Source: RAM1 sp050247515 (GTDB lineage: Bacteria; Pseudomonadota; Gammaproteobacteria; Burkholderiales; Burkholderiaceae_C). From it: a DNA stretch of 64,000 bases. The first letter of the stretch is position 1. The number at the start of each line of letters is the position of its first letter. Shown here piece after piece: positions 26,690-34,631 of this stretch. The translations under genes and the position numbers were made by a program. Location: the NCBI GenBank assembly GCA_050247515.1, contig JBFWUB010000009.1, forward strand, positions 62,001-126,000, read 5' to 3'. Under the pieces are notes generated by a model. It made no database searches. It saw nothing but the letters and a program-made list of their open reading frames with translations, and was not told where the DNA came from.

Positions 26690-27003
26690 TGCATTGGTAA
26701 CGGCAGATTTGCCAGCTCGTCGCTGCTGGCCACCCTCTGCACACCCAGGGTGTTCAACGACCGCTCAAGCTGTTTGCCGGCAGGCACCAGACCAAGTCGT
26801 ATCCCACCCCGGACGAGCTGGAGGATTTTGGCCGCAGGATTTGCGGCGTGGCGCCACCGGCTGCCGCGCTCGCGCGCATTGCCGAGGCCATGCGAATGAC
26901 ATTGGCGCAAGCCAGAGGTGACTCAAGAATCCCGCGCGCGCTTCTGGACCAGATGGCGCCAGCGTGGGAAACCGGGCTGGGGTACGCGCGAACCCGGGGC
27001 TGA
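26690..27003 (+). pseudogene. 3' remnant of a HipA-like (YjjJ-type) gene
   Basis: On the plus strand one frame reads LHTQGVQRPLKLFAGRHQTK, then SYPTPDELEDFGRRICGVAP and ARIAEAMRMTLAQARGDSRI, ending in a stop at 27001-27003. This is the C-terminal pattern of HipA-family proteins of the YjjJ type (LKLFAGxHQTKSYPT...FGRxxCG...RIAEAM). Immediately upstream a shifted frame continues it (NGRFASSSLLATL), so there is at least one frameshift near 26735, and no N-terminal kinase-like part is present. A decayed fragment, without a start. Confidence 0.6.
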
Positions 27004-27369
27004 TGGCGAAGCAGCGCAGCGCACGCGCCATGCGCCTGCCGCGCGGCGGGTCACCGCGACCAGCACGGCCGAGACAGCCAGCCACGCTGCCGCATGCACG
27101 GCGATGAGCGAGGCCGCCAGCGCCCATGACCCGGCGCCCGGCCCCCCGATGCACAACCCCCGCAGCAGCGGCGCCATTGAATGCCCCGCATCCTGCAGCA
27201 CAAACGCCACGCACAGCGCCAGACCGAAGGCCATCAGCAGCGGGTGTGCCTTGCGCCCCGCGCCGCGCCGCAGACCCCACACGGCGCCCAGCGCCCAGCC
27301 GCCCACCGGGTGCAGCCCGTGCAGCGCGCCTGCGCCCGCCGCGGTCAGCCAGGGCCACAGGTCCGTCAT
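26923..27369 (-). CDS. Small membrane protein with altered C-terminus
   Basis: 148 residues from the ATG at 27369. The first 110 residues hold three or four hydrophobic segments and the motif GALHGLHPVGGWALGAVWGL, similar to the ALHGLNPATGW motif of a conserved proteobacterial membrane family of unknown function. The last ~45 residues (from about VTRRAAGAW onward) lose hydrophobicity and are read antisense through the HipA-like remnant, so the natural C-terminus has probably been replaced by the rearrangement at 26920-27040. It may no longer be functional. Confidence 0.5.
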   Translation of the reverse strand: MTDLWPWLTAAGAGALHGLHPVGGWALGAVWGLRRGAGRKAHPLLMAFGLALCVAFVLQDAGHSMAPLLRGLCIGGPGAGSWALAASLIAVHAAAWLAVSAVLVAVTRRAAGAWRVRCAASPSAPGSRVPQPGFPRWRHLVQKRARDS

Positions 27370-27388
27370 AGTGGGGCAAGCTTTGTGC

Positions 27389-28138
27389 TCAGGCGTTGGC
27401 GTGGCAGCAACTGCCGGTGCCGGCCCGGGCGGCAGCGGGCTCGTAGCTGTCATGGTGGCGCACCCATTCCATCTTGTTGGGCACATCGCGCTCATTGCGG
27501 CCCAGCGCGGTCAGGTCCAGCAGGTTGTAGGTGCCCATCATCACCTCCACCCCCCGCCCGTAGGTGGAATAGGTGTGGAACACGTCGCCGGCATCGTCCT
27601 TGTAAAACGTGCTGATGCCCGGCGCCTCTTGCGCCGGGAAGGCGCGCATGCCGTAGTTGTAGTAAACCTCGCCCTTTGCCACCGCTTCGGGCGTGAAGCT
27701 CACCGCGTAGTCGTGGTTGAAGTCACTGGCGTGCGACGACACCCAGTTGAACTGCCAGCCCATGCGCCGGCGAAAGCGCTCGATCTCGGCCAGCGGCGCG
27801 CGCGACACCACCAGCACCGTGGTGTCGCGTGCGTTCAGGTGCGGCTGCATGCCGCTGATGTGGTCGGCCATGTACGAGCAGCTGGGGCAGCCCTGCGCCC
27901 AGCCCGGGCCCAGCATGAAGTGCTGCACCAGCAGCTGGCGGCGGCCTTCAAACAGGTCGGCCAGCGCGCGCGGGCCGTCGGGGGTGTCAAACACATACGC
28001 TTTGTCCACGCGCACCCAGGGCAGGGCGCGGCGGTCTTGCGCGAGCTTGTCGCGCAGCTGCGTCAGTTCCTTTTCCTGCGCCAGCAGGGCCTTGCGCTGT
28101 GCAAGCCATTGGTCACGGGTGGCGATGGAATGGTTCAT
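27389..28138 (-). CDS. DUF899 thioredoxin-like protein
   Basis: 249 residues from the ATG at 28138 (AAGGAAA eight bases before). DUF899 family: WLAQRKALLAQEKELTQLRD near the N-terminus, the block LLVQHFMLGPGWAQGCPSCS with the CPSC motif (residues about 87-90), then VVSRAPLAEIERFRRRMGW. The fold is thioredoxin-like, but the redox partner and role are unknown. The C-terminus GTGSCCHANA carries an extra Cys pair. It follows the beta-propeller gene by 25 bases. Confidence 0.85.
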   Translation of the reverse strand: MNHSIATRDQWLAQRKALLAQEKELTQLRDKLAQDRRALPWVRVDKAYVFDTPDGPRALADLFEGRRQLLVQHFMLGPGWAQGCPSCSYMADHISGMQPHLNARDTTVLVVSRAPLAEIERFRRRMGWQFNWVSSHASDFNHDYAVSFTPEAVAKGEVYYNYGMRAFPAQEAPGISTFYKDDAGDVFHTYSTYGRGVEVMMGTYNLLDLTALGRNERDVPNKMEWVRHHDSYEPAAARAGTGSCCHANA

Positions 28139-28163
28139 GGTGTTTTCCTTGTGTGGGGGTGGC

Positions 28164-28808
28164 TCATGCCGCGCGCGGGCGGCGCACCGCGCGGACCTTG
28201 CCGCTGCCGCCACCGCCGCAATAAAACAGGTCTGCGCCGTCAGATTCCATACCGCTCACGCCCATGCCCTGGGGCATCTGCAGGCGCTGCAGCACGGTGC
28301 CGTCTTCCGGATCAATCTGGCGGATCTCGCTTTCGTCGCCCTCCCAGGTGCCGTGCCACATCTCGCCGTCGACCCAGGTCACGCCGGTCACAAAGCGGTT
28401 GGATTCGATCGTGCGCTGGATGGCGCCGGTGGCAGGGTCGATCTGGTGGATCTTGCGGTCGCGGTACTGGCCCACCCACAGGCTGCCCTCGGCCCAGGTC
28501 AGGCCCGAATCATTGCCCTTGCCCGGCGCGGGGATGGTCGCCACCACCTGGCCGGTGGCCGGGTCGATCTTGTCGATACGCGATTCGGCGATCTGGTAGA
28601 TGTGCTTGCCGTCAAACGCGGTGCCGGCGTCGCCCGTGCAGGCCAGCGTGCGCGCCGTCTGGCCGGTGGCCGGGTCTATGGTCATCAGCGCGGGGCCGGT
28701 GGCGGCCCACACGTGGTGGCCGTCGTGCGTGACGCCATGGATGGCGCTCACGCCGTCAAACGGGCCGAACTCGCGCACGATTTCGGCGGGGGCTGCTTTC
28801 ACTGTCAT
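28164..28808 (-). CDS. Beta-propeller protein, Vgb/YncE-like
   Basis: 214 residues. Repeated blade motifs IDPATGQ (three or four times: TIDPATGQTARTL, KIDPATGQVVATI, QIDPATGAIQRTI, QIDPEDGTVLQRL) spaced by 40-45 residues, each followed by a W/G-rich strand, show a small beta-propeller similar to glutamine cyclotransferase or PQQ-binding-like repeats. No signal peptide. Probably part of one transcription unit with the DUF899 gene and possibly the regulator gene upstream. Function unknown. Confidence 0.72.
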   Translation of the reverse strand: MTVKAAPAEIVREFGPFDGVSAIHGVTHDGHHVWAATGPALMTIDPATGQTARTLACTGDAGTAFDGKHIYQIAESRIDKIDPATGQVVATIPAPGKGNDSGLTWAEGSLWVGQYRDRKIHQIDPATGAIQRTIESNRFVTGVTWVDGEMWHGTWEGDESEIRQIDPEDGTVLQRLQMPQGMGVSGMESDGADLFYCGGGGSGKVRAVRRPRAA

Positions 28809-28851
28809 GGGTTCCTTTCGCGGCGCCGTTCAGTGGCGCGGTGAAGGAACT

Positions 28852-30072
28852 TTAATCAGACGGCAGCGCAGCAGGGAGTAACAAGATCGTCGTGAATCCG
28901 GCCAGTGGCGGCGCCAGCCAGCGTTGCGCCCGCGCGCGGCCGATGGAGCGCACGCGGCCGGCATCCTGCAGATCGGCCAGGGCGCGCTGCACGGTGCGCT
29001 GGCTGTCCCCCAGGGCCAGCGCGAGGGCCGATGTGGACCAGGCCGCGCCGTCAGCCAGCAGCGCCAGCAGCGACGCCTGCTCGCCCTCAATCGGCGGCGC
29101 CAGCACGGCCACGGGGCTATCCCCCACCGGCCGCAGCGCAAAGCCGGCGGGCGTGGCCTCGACGCGCGCCAATGGTTTGATGAGCGCGCGCAGGCGGCCC
29201 ATCTCTACCCGCAGGCGCGCGCGGTGGGTCTCATCGGGGTGGCGGGTGCGGAAGGCCTGGGCGATCAGCGCCTCGCGCTGCGCATCACCCGGCCAGGCCA
29301 GCGCCAGCGCATGGGCCAGCGCAAACAGGATGGGGCGGCGTGCCAGCGGTTGCCAGAGGGCACCGCTGCCGATGCCGCGGCGGCAGGCGTCCAGCACCAG
29401 CGCGTCTGACGCCAGCAGCGCCGACACCTCGTCCAGCCGCAGCGCCTGTTCACCCCCTGGCCCCAGGCGGCGCGCGGCCGGGCGGCTGAGTGCCGCTTGC
29501 GCTTCGGCCACCTCGGCCAGCAGCGCGGGCACGCGGGCGCGGGTGGCGGCGCTGTGCGCGCGGGCCAGGGCGCTGTGGGCCGCGTCGGTGTGCAGGGAGC
29601 GCATGGCCAGCTCGGCCGCGCTGAGCTCGGCCACGGCCAGCAGTGCAGGCGGCAGGCCTGTGATGTCCAGCGCGGCCAGCGCGGTGGCGGCATCGGCCAG
29701 CCGGCCCAGCAACAGCAACTGGCGCGCGGCAACCAGCCGCGCCTGCAAGGCATTGGCGGGGTCGCCATGGGCATGCAGCGTGTCGGCAGCCGCCATCAGG
29801 GTGCGCGGCGAGCCGCCCAGGTCGCGCATGGCCAGCGCCACCTCGGCCTCGGCCACCACGCAGCGCGCGCGGGCCCGGGCCTCGTGCGCGCCAAAGCCAC
29901 GGGCCGCGCGGCGCAGCAGCTCGCGCGCACGCACATGCTCGCCCAGCTGGGCCATGGCAATGCCGCGCAGCGCCAGCGCGGGCGGGTCGTCGCGCAGGGC
30001 CACGCGCTTGAGCGCGCCCAGCGCGTCGCCAGCGGCCAGCGCGCGTGCCGATGCGGTGATGAGCGAATCCAT
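28852..30072 (-). CDS. TPR/winged-helix transcriptional regulator
   Basis: 406 residues, very Ala/Leu-rich. Residues 1-~200 form helical repeats (TPR-like pairs: ALKRVALRDDPPALALRGIAMAQLGEHVRARELLRRAARGFG is one example, given in part). The C-terminal ~120 residues contain two DNA-binding-like segments: RLRVEMGRLRALIKPLARVE and ALALALGDSQRTVQRALADL, the latter a clear helix-turn-helix. Proteins of this layout are found beside DUF899 and propeller genes in other proteobacteria (from memory). It is likely the regulator of the two genes that follow it on the same strand. Confidence 0.65.
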   Translation of the reverse strand: MDSLITASARALAAGDALGALKRVALRDDPPALALRGIAMAQLGEHVRARELLRRAARGFGAHEARARARCVVAEAEVALAMRDLGGSPRTLMAAADTLHAHGDPANALQARLVAARQLLLLGRLADAATALAALDITGLPPALLAVAELSAAELAMRSLHTDAAHSALARAHSAATRARVPALLAEVAEAQAALSRPAARRLGPGGEQALRLDEVSALLASDALVLDACRRGIGSGALWQPLARRPILFALAHALALAWPGDAQREALIAQAFRTRHPDETHRARLRVEMGRLRALIKPLARVEATPAGFALRPVGDSPVAVLAPPIEGEQASLLALLADGAAWSTSALALALGDSQRTVQRALADLQDAGRVRSIGRARAQRWLAPPLAGFTTILLLPAALPSD

Positions 30073-30131
30073 GGCGGCAGGCTACACCAGCGGGCGGGCC
30101 GCCCGGCAAATGGGGCAAACTTGAAGCGCCC

Positions 30132-32504
30132 ATGTCCGAAGCCGCCGCCCCCATTGCCACCCCACCAGCCGCGCTGACGGCGGCCGTGCGCGCCCTGTGT
30201 GAATTTGCGGCCAAGGCGGGCGATCTGGACCTGCGCTTCACCCCCGCGCCCACGGCCCAGCAGGGCCGCGAGGGGCATGCGCTGGTGGCGTCGCGCCGCG
30301 GGCCGGGCCACGAGGCGGAGGTGAGCCTGTCGGGCAGCTACCGTGGCCTGCAGGTGCGCGGCCGCGCCGACGGCTACGACGCGCAGCGCAACGAGCTGGA
30401 AGAGATCAAGACCTTTCGCGGCCGGGTTGACGCCATCGCCTGGAACCACCAGGCCCTGCACTGGGCGCAACTGAAGGTGTACGGCTGGCTGATGTGCGAA
30501 ACGCGCGGGCTGCCCCGCATCACCCTGAGCCTGGTGTACCTGGACGTGGTGACGCAGACCGAGCACCCGCTCACGCAGGAGCATGAGGCGCCGCAGCTGC
30601 AGGCATTCTTTGAACAGCTGTGCCAGCGCTACCTGGGCTGGGCCCAGCAGGAGGCGCAGCACCGCGCGCAGCGCGACGCCGCGCTGGATGCGCTGGCCTT
30701 CCCGCAAATGCCGTTTCGCCCCGGCCAGCGCGACATGGCTGCGGGGGTGTACCGTGCCTGTGTGCAGTCGCGCCCGCTGCTGGTGCAGGCGCCCACGGGC
30801 ATTGGCAAAACGCTGGGCACGGTGTTCCCCGCGCTCAAGGCCATGCCGCTGCGCGGCACCGACAAGCTGTTCTTCCTGACGGCCAAGACCCCGGGCCGCC
30901 AGATCGCGCTGGACGCGCTGGGCAAGGTGCGGGCCGCGCAAACGGCCTTTCCGTTGCGCGTGCTGGAGCTGGTGGCCAAAGACAAGGCGTGTGAGCACAA
31001 AGACAAGGCCTGCCACGGCCAGTCGTGTCCACTGGCCAGCGGCTTTTACGACAGGCTGCCCGCCGCACGCGAGGCCGCCGCGCAGGCGCAATGGCTGGAC
31101 CAGGCCGCGCTGCGCGCCATCGCGCGCGACCACCAGGTCTGCCCCTATTACCTGGGCCACGACATGGTGCGCTGGGCCGACGCGGTGGTGGGGGATTACA
31201 ACTATTACTTTGACCGCACGGCCATGCTGTATGCGCTGACGGTGGAGTCGGCCTGGCGCGTGAGCGTGCTGGTGGACGAGGCGCACAACCTGTACAGCCG
31301 CGCCTGCGCCATGTACAGCGCGCAGATGACGCAGGCCGAGGCCGTGGCCGTGCGCCCCCAGGTGCCCGCCATCATCCGGGCACGTGTGGACGAGCTGCTG
31401 AACCAGTGGCAGCTGCTGCTGGACGGCCTGCAGCGCACCGCACCCGGCAAACCCTGGCATGTGCTGGACGAGCTGCCCGAGGCCTGGGCCCGCACCCTGC
31501 AAAAGCTCAACGCCACGGTGGGCGAATACCTGAACGACCACCCCACCGAATCCCACGGCGCGCTGCTGCCGTTCTACTTCGGCACGCTGGCGTTCGCGGC
31601 GCTGGCGCAGGAGGCCGGCGACCATTCCATGTGTGAGGTGGACGTGACGGTGCCGGCTGTGACGCCTGTGGTGGCGGGCGACGCGGCGCAGCTGGGGCTG
31701 GACGCAGCCGTTTTCGACGACGCTGCCCTGTGCGCAGGCACCCTGACCCTGCGCAACATCGTCCCCGCGCCTTTCATCGCACCGCGCATCAAGGCTGCAG
31801 ATTCCATGGTGCTGTTCTCTGCCACGCTGAACCCACCGGACTATTACAGGGACCTGCTGGGCCTGCCCGACACCACGCAGATGCTGGACGTGCCCACCCC
31901 CTTCAGCCCCGAGCAACTGGCGGTGCGCGTGGTGCCGCTGTCTACCCGGCGCGACGACCGCCACGCATCACTGCAGCCGCTGGCGCAGGCGATGGGCCGG
32001 CAGTTCACCCAGGTGCCCGGCAACTACATCGCCTTCTTCAGCAGCTTTGACTACATGGAGATGGCGCAACGCGCCGTGCAGCAGCACTGGCCCGACGTGC
32101 CCGTGTGGTCACAGGCAAGACAGATGGACGAAGCCAGCCGCCACGCCTGGCTACAGCGCTTTGACGCAGCGGGGCAGGGCATAGGCTTTGCGGTGCTGGG
32201 TGGCGTGTTTGGCGAGGGTGTGGACCTGCCCGGCAAGCGCCTGATCGGCGCCTTCATCGCCACGCTGGGCCTGCCGCAGTTTGACGAAGTGAACCAGGCG
32301 ATCTGCGAGCGCATGCAGGAGCGCTTTGGGCGCGGGCACGACTACACCTATCTGTACCCTGGCCTGCAGAAGGTGGTGCAGGCGGCGGGGCGGGTGATTC
32401 GCACGGATACCGATACGGGGACGGTGCTGTTGATGGATGACCGGTATACGCAGGCGCGGTATCGGGATCTACTGCCAGCGTGGTGGTGCATGACGCGTGG
32501 GTAA
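30132..32504 (+). CDS. DinG/Rad3-type ATP-dependent DNA helicase
   Basis: 790 residues. An N-terminal ~180-residue PD-(D/E)xK-like domain (GRADGYDAQRNELEEIKTF is its acid core) precedes a superfamily 2 helicase with Walker A APTGIGKT near residue 220 and DEAH near residue 382. Between motifs I and II four cysteines in C-x(7)-C-x(4)-C...C (KACEHKDKACHGQSCPL, then VCPYYL) form the iron-sulfur cluster site of the XPD/DinG family. Motif VI lies in QAAGRVIRTDTD. A 5'-3' helicase involved in repair of unusual DNA structures is the expected role. Divergent from the TPR regulator gene. Confidence 0.87.
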   Translation: MSEAAAPIATPPAALTAAVRALCEFAAKAGDLDLRFTPAPTAQQGREGHALVASRRGPGHEAEVSLSGSYRGLQVRGRADGYDAQRNELEEIKTFRGRVDAIAWNHQALHWAQLKVYGWLMCETRGLPRITLSLVYLDVVTQTEHPLTQEHEAPQLQAFFEQLCQRYLGWAQQEAQHRAQRDAALDALAFPQMPFRPGQRDMAAGVYRACVQSRPLLVQAPTGIGKTLGTVFPALKAMPLRGTDKLFFLTAKTPGRQIALDALGKVRAAQTAFPLRVLELVAKDKACEHKDKACHGQSCPLASGFYDRLPAAREAAAQAQWLDQAALRAIARDHQVCPYYLGHDMVRWADAVVGDYNYYFDRTAMLYALTVESAWRVSVLVDEAHNLYSRACAMYSAQMTQAEAVAVRPQVPAIIRARVDELLNQWQLLLDGLQRTAPGKPWHVLDELPEAWARTLQKLNATVGEYLNDHPTESHGALLPFYFGTLAFAALAQEAGDHSMCEVDVTVPAVTPVVAGDAAQLGLDAAVFDDAALCAGTLTLRNIVPAPFIAPRIKAADSMVLFSATLNPPDYYRDLLGLPDTTQMLDVPTPFSPEQLAVRVVPLSTRRDDRHASLQPLAQAMGRQFTQVPGNYIAFFSSFDYMEMAQRAVQQHWPDVPVWSQARQMDEASRHAWLQRFDAAGQGIGFAVLGGVFGEGVDLPGKRLIGAFIATLGLPQFDEVNQAICERMQERFGRGHDYTYLYPGLQKVVQAAGRVIRTDTDTGTVLLMDDRYTQARYRDLLPAWWCMTRG

Positions 32505-32840
32505 AGCCCCAATTTTTTTCTTTTCCATGCAAACAACTATGCCCATTGCAGCGGGCAACACGAGTGCTACAGCCAAAAAGGGCATAGGTGACCATATCGT
32601 GTGCCAATCGAAGATGGAGATGTCCTGAACACCCATCCAACGTGGAAGCCAATCTGGACCAATCGCGAGCAATGCGATGCCGAAAGCGATTGCGAACGGC
32701 ATCGAAATTGCGCCGCCCAACCAGGCGCGCCGCCTGGGTAAAGCTCGACGCCGAGCCCATAGTCCCAAGGCCAACGCGCCCATGCACATCGCAGGCGCAA
32801 AGAGCCACAGAACAAGAACGATGAATTCGGTCGCGGTCAT
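32469..32840 (-). CDS. Small membrane protein, unknown
   Basis: 123 residues with three hydrophobic segments (residues about 5-25, 45-62 and 85-105), separated by a basic loop (WARRRALPRRRAWLGG). The last twelve codons overlap the 3' end of the helicase gene on the other strand. The local base composition is more AT-rich than the neighbours and the ribosome site is weak. I recognise no family. The reading frame may be real because its hydrophobicity pattern is regular. Confidence 0.5.
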   Translation of the reverse strand: MTATEFIVLVLWLFAPAMCMGALALGLWARRRALPRRRAWLGGAISMPFAIAFGIALLAIGPDWLPRWMGVQDISIFDWHTIWSPMPFLAVALVLPAAMGIVVCMEKKKIGALPTRHAPPRWQ

Positions 32841-32879
32841 ATCTATTCGAGGTGAATCGATCGGCGCCGAGTTTATCTA

Positions 32880-34262
32880 TTACCGTGTCCCGTGCGCCGC
32901 CTCCGCCAACTGAGACGCCAACCGGTTATGCCGCTCCACCAGCACAGGCAGTTCCAGCGTCGTCAGCTCCCCATCGCGCACCACCACGCGCCCGTTGATG
33001 ACGCTGTGCTTCACCCGCGGCACATTGCAGAACACCAGTGCCGCCACCGGGTCGTGCAGGCCACCCGCCATGCCCACACCATCGGTTGGCCAGCACACGA
33101 TGTCGGCAGACATGCCCGGCACGATCGCGCCAATGTCGTCGCGGTTCAGCACGCGGGCGCCGCCCAGGGTGGCCAGTTCCAGTGCTTCGCGGGCGCGCAT
33201 GGCTGACGGGCCATGCACCGGCCCATGCGTCACGCGCTGCAGCAGCATGGCCATGCGCGCCTCGCCCAGCATGTGGGCGCCGTCGTTGGACGCGCTGCCG
33301 TCCACGCCGATGCCCACGGGCACGCCTGCGTCGATCATCTTGCGGAGGGGCGCAATGCCGGAGGCGAGCCGCATGTTGGAGCAGGGGCAGTGCGCCACGC
33401 CGGTGCCGGTGCGCGCAAACAGGTAGATGCCTTCGTCGTCCAGCTTCACGCAGTGGGCGTGCCAGGCGTCGGGGCCGGTCCAGCCCAGGTCCTGCGCGTA
33501 TTCGGCCGGGGTGCAGTTGAACTTTTCTCGGGTGTAGGCAATGTCGTTGTCGTTTTCAGCCAGGTGGGTGTGCAGCGACACGCCGTACTCGCGCGCCAGC
33601 AGCGCGGCGTCGCGCATCAGCTCGCGGCTGACGGAAAACGGCGAGCACGGCGCCACCACGATGCGCCGCATGGCGTGGCGGGCCGGGTCGTGCCAGCGGC
33701 GGATCAGGCGCTGGGTTTCTTTCAGAATCGCGTCTTCGCGCTCCACCACGCTGTCGGGCGGCAGCCCGCCCTGGCTTTGCCCCACGCTCATGGCGCCGCG
33801 CGCCGCGTGAAAGCGCATGCCGATCGCGTCCGCCGCCTCGATGCTGTCATCCAGCCGGATGCCGTTGGGGTAGATGTACAGATGGTCGCTGCTGGTGGTG
33901 CAGCCCGACAGCATCAGCTCCGCCATGGCCGTCTGGGTGGACACGCGGATCATCTCGGGCGTGAGGTTGGCCCAGATGGGGTAGAGCGTCTGCAGCCAGC
34001 CAAACAGCTCGCTGTCCTGCGCGGCGCCCACCGCGCGGGTGAGCGACTGGTACATGTGGTGGTGCGTATTGACCAGGCCGGGCATCACCACCTGGCCCGT
34101 GGCGTCGATGACGTCGTCGGCGTCTTTGGGTAGTTCTTCTGTCGTACCCACCGCTTCGACCACATTGCCGCGGACGAATACCGCGCCGCCCCTGATTTCA
34201 CGGCGCTGCGCGTCCATGGTGACCACGACGTCGGCGTTCTTGATGAGTAGCGTTCGTGTCAT
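32880..34262 (-). CDS. 8-oxoguanine deaminase (AtzB/TrzF-like amidohydrolase)
   Basis: 460 residues from the ATG at 34262. Amidohydrolase fold with the metal motif NTHHHMYQSL (H-x-H), the substrate-side LHTHLAENDNDIAYT, HAHCVKLDDEG and the late aspartate in GVDGSASNDGAHM. These are the features of the 8-oxoguanine deaminase subgroup (cog0402), which converts 8-oxoguanine to urate plus ammonia. It sits downstream of the urate/xanthine-type permease gene, separated only by the palindromic repeat element, which supports a role feeding urate into the pathway. Confidence 0.85.
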   Translation of the reverse strand: MTRTLLIKNADVVVTMDAQRREIRGGAVFVRGNVVEAVGTTEELPKDADDVIDATGQVVMPGLVNTHHHMYQSLTRAVGAAQDSELFGWLQTLYPIWANLTPEMIRVSTQTAMAELMLSGCTTSSDHLYIYPNGIRLDDSIEAADAIGMRFHAARGAMSVGQSQGGLPPDSVVEREDAILKETQRLIRRWHDPARHAMRRIVVAPCSPFSVSRELMRDAALLAREYGVSLHTHLAENDNDIAYTREKFNCTPAEYAQDLGWTGPDAWHAHCVKLDDEGIYLFARTGTGVAHCPCSNMRLASGIAPLRKMIDAGVPVGIGVDGSASNDGAHMLGEARMAMLLQRVTHGPVHGPSAMRAREALELATLGGARVLNRDDIGAIVPGMSADIVCWPTDGVGMAGGLHDPVAALVFCNVPRVKHSVINGRVVVRDGELTTLELPVLVERHNRLASQLAEAAHGTR

Positions 34263-34285
34263 GTGTTTCTCTCTTCTACGTCGCG

Positions 34286-34331
34286 GCAAATCTGCGCCTG
34301 CGGGCACACCGGCCCGCAGGCGCAGATTTGC
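34286..34331. repeat. Core-less stem of the large palindromic element
   Basis: A 20-bp perfect stem with a six-base loop: left arm 34286-34305 (GCAAATCTGCGCCTGCGGGC), loop ACACCG, right arm 34312-34331. The arms match the outer arms of the complete element at 37543-37785, except that one position is changed on both arms together (T:A instead of G:C). It therefore looks like an element that lost its ~170-base core and kept a self-complementary stem. It lies 23 bases upstream of the 8-oxoguanine deaminase start. Confidence 0.75.
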
Positions 34332-34371
34332 GGACGCGCTGTTGGCGCGCCACCGGTGGTGTACCCGGGTC

Positions 34372-34612
34372 CGGGCTTGTCAGCGGGCGGAGTGCGGCGG
34401 GGCGATTTCTGCGGTGGCGAGAAGCGCAGGGGGGAGTGTCGGCGCGCGCCAGCGCGCAACGTGAACATGCTCGCTGCGGCTGTTTGAGCGTAGCGCGCAG
34501 CGCGAAGCGAGTTCCGCAGCGCGACCGACCCCCGAGCATCGCAGCGGAGTCTGTGCGCAGCACAGACCACCGCAGTATGAGCCCCGCCGCACTCCGCCCG
34601 CTGACAAGCCCG
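34372..34612 (+). repeat. Large palindromic element, copy A
   Basis: About 240 bases that fold on themselves. The outer stem is 32 bp and perfect: 34372-34403 pairs with 34581-34612. Inside, GCGGTGG (34411-34417) pairs with CCACCGC (34567-34573), and there is an internal perfect 8-bp hairpin GTCTGTGC-GCA-GCACAGAC at 34549-34567. The central part contains GAGTGTCGGCGCGCGCCAGCGCGC (34434-34457 region), found in inverted orientation in copy B. It begins 19 bases after the stop of the permease gene. Short frames across it are not convincing genes. Confidence 0.85.
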
Positions 34613-34631
34613 CGAGTGAGTAATCGGAACC

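Noticed and set aside
29796..31964. 722-codon minus-strand frame opposite the helicase gene
   Set aside because: It is the antisense of a GC-rich helicase gene with His/Gln/Arg-rich composition and no recognisable domain; the plus-strand frame has all the helicase motifs.
34263..34631. Several 60-190-codon frames in the palindromic regions (also 37500-38130 and 41517-41921)
   Set aside because: They occur on both strands and in several frames, arise from the inverted repeats, lack ribosome sites and have Arg/Ala/Pro-rich random composition. Similar peptides in databases are probably annotation artefacts.
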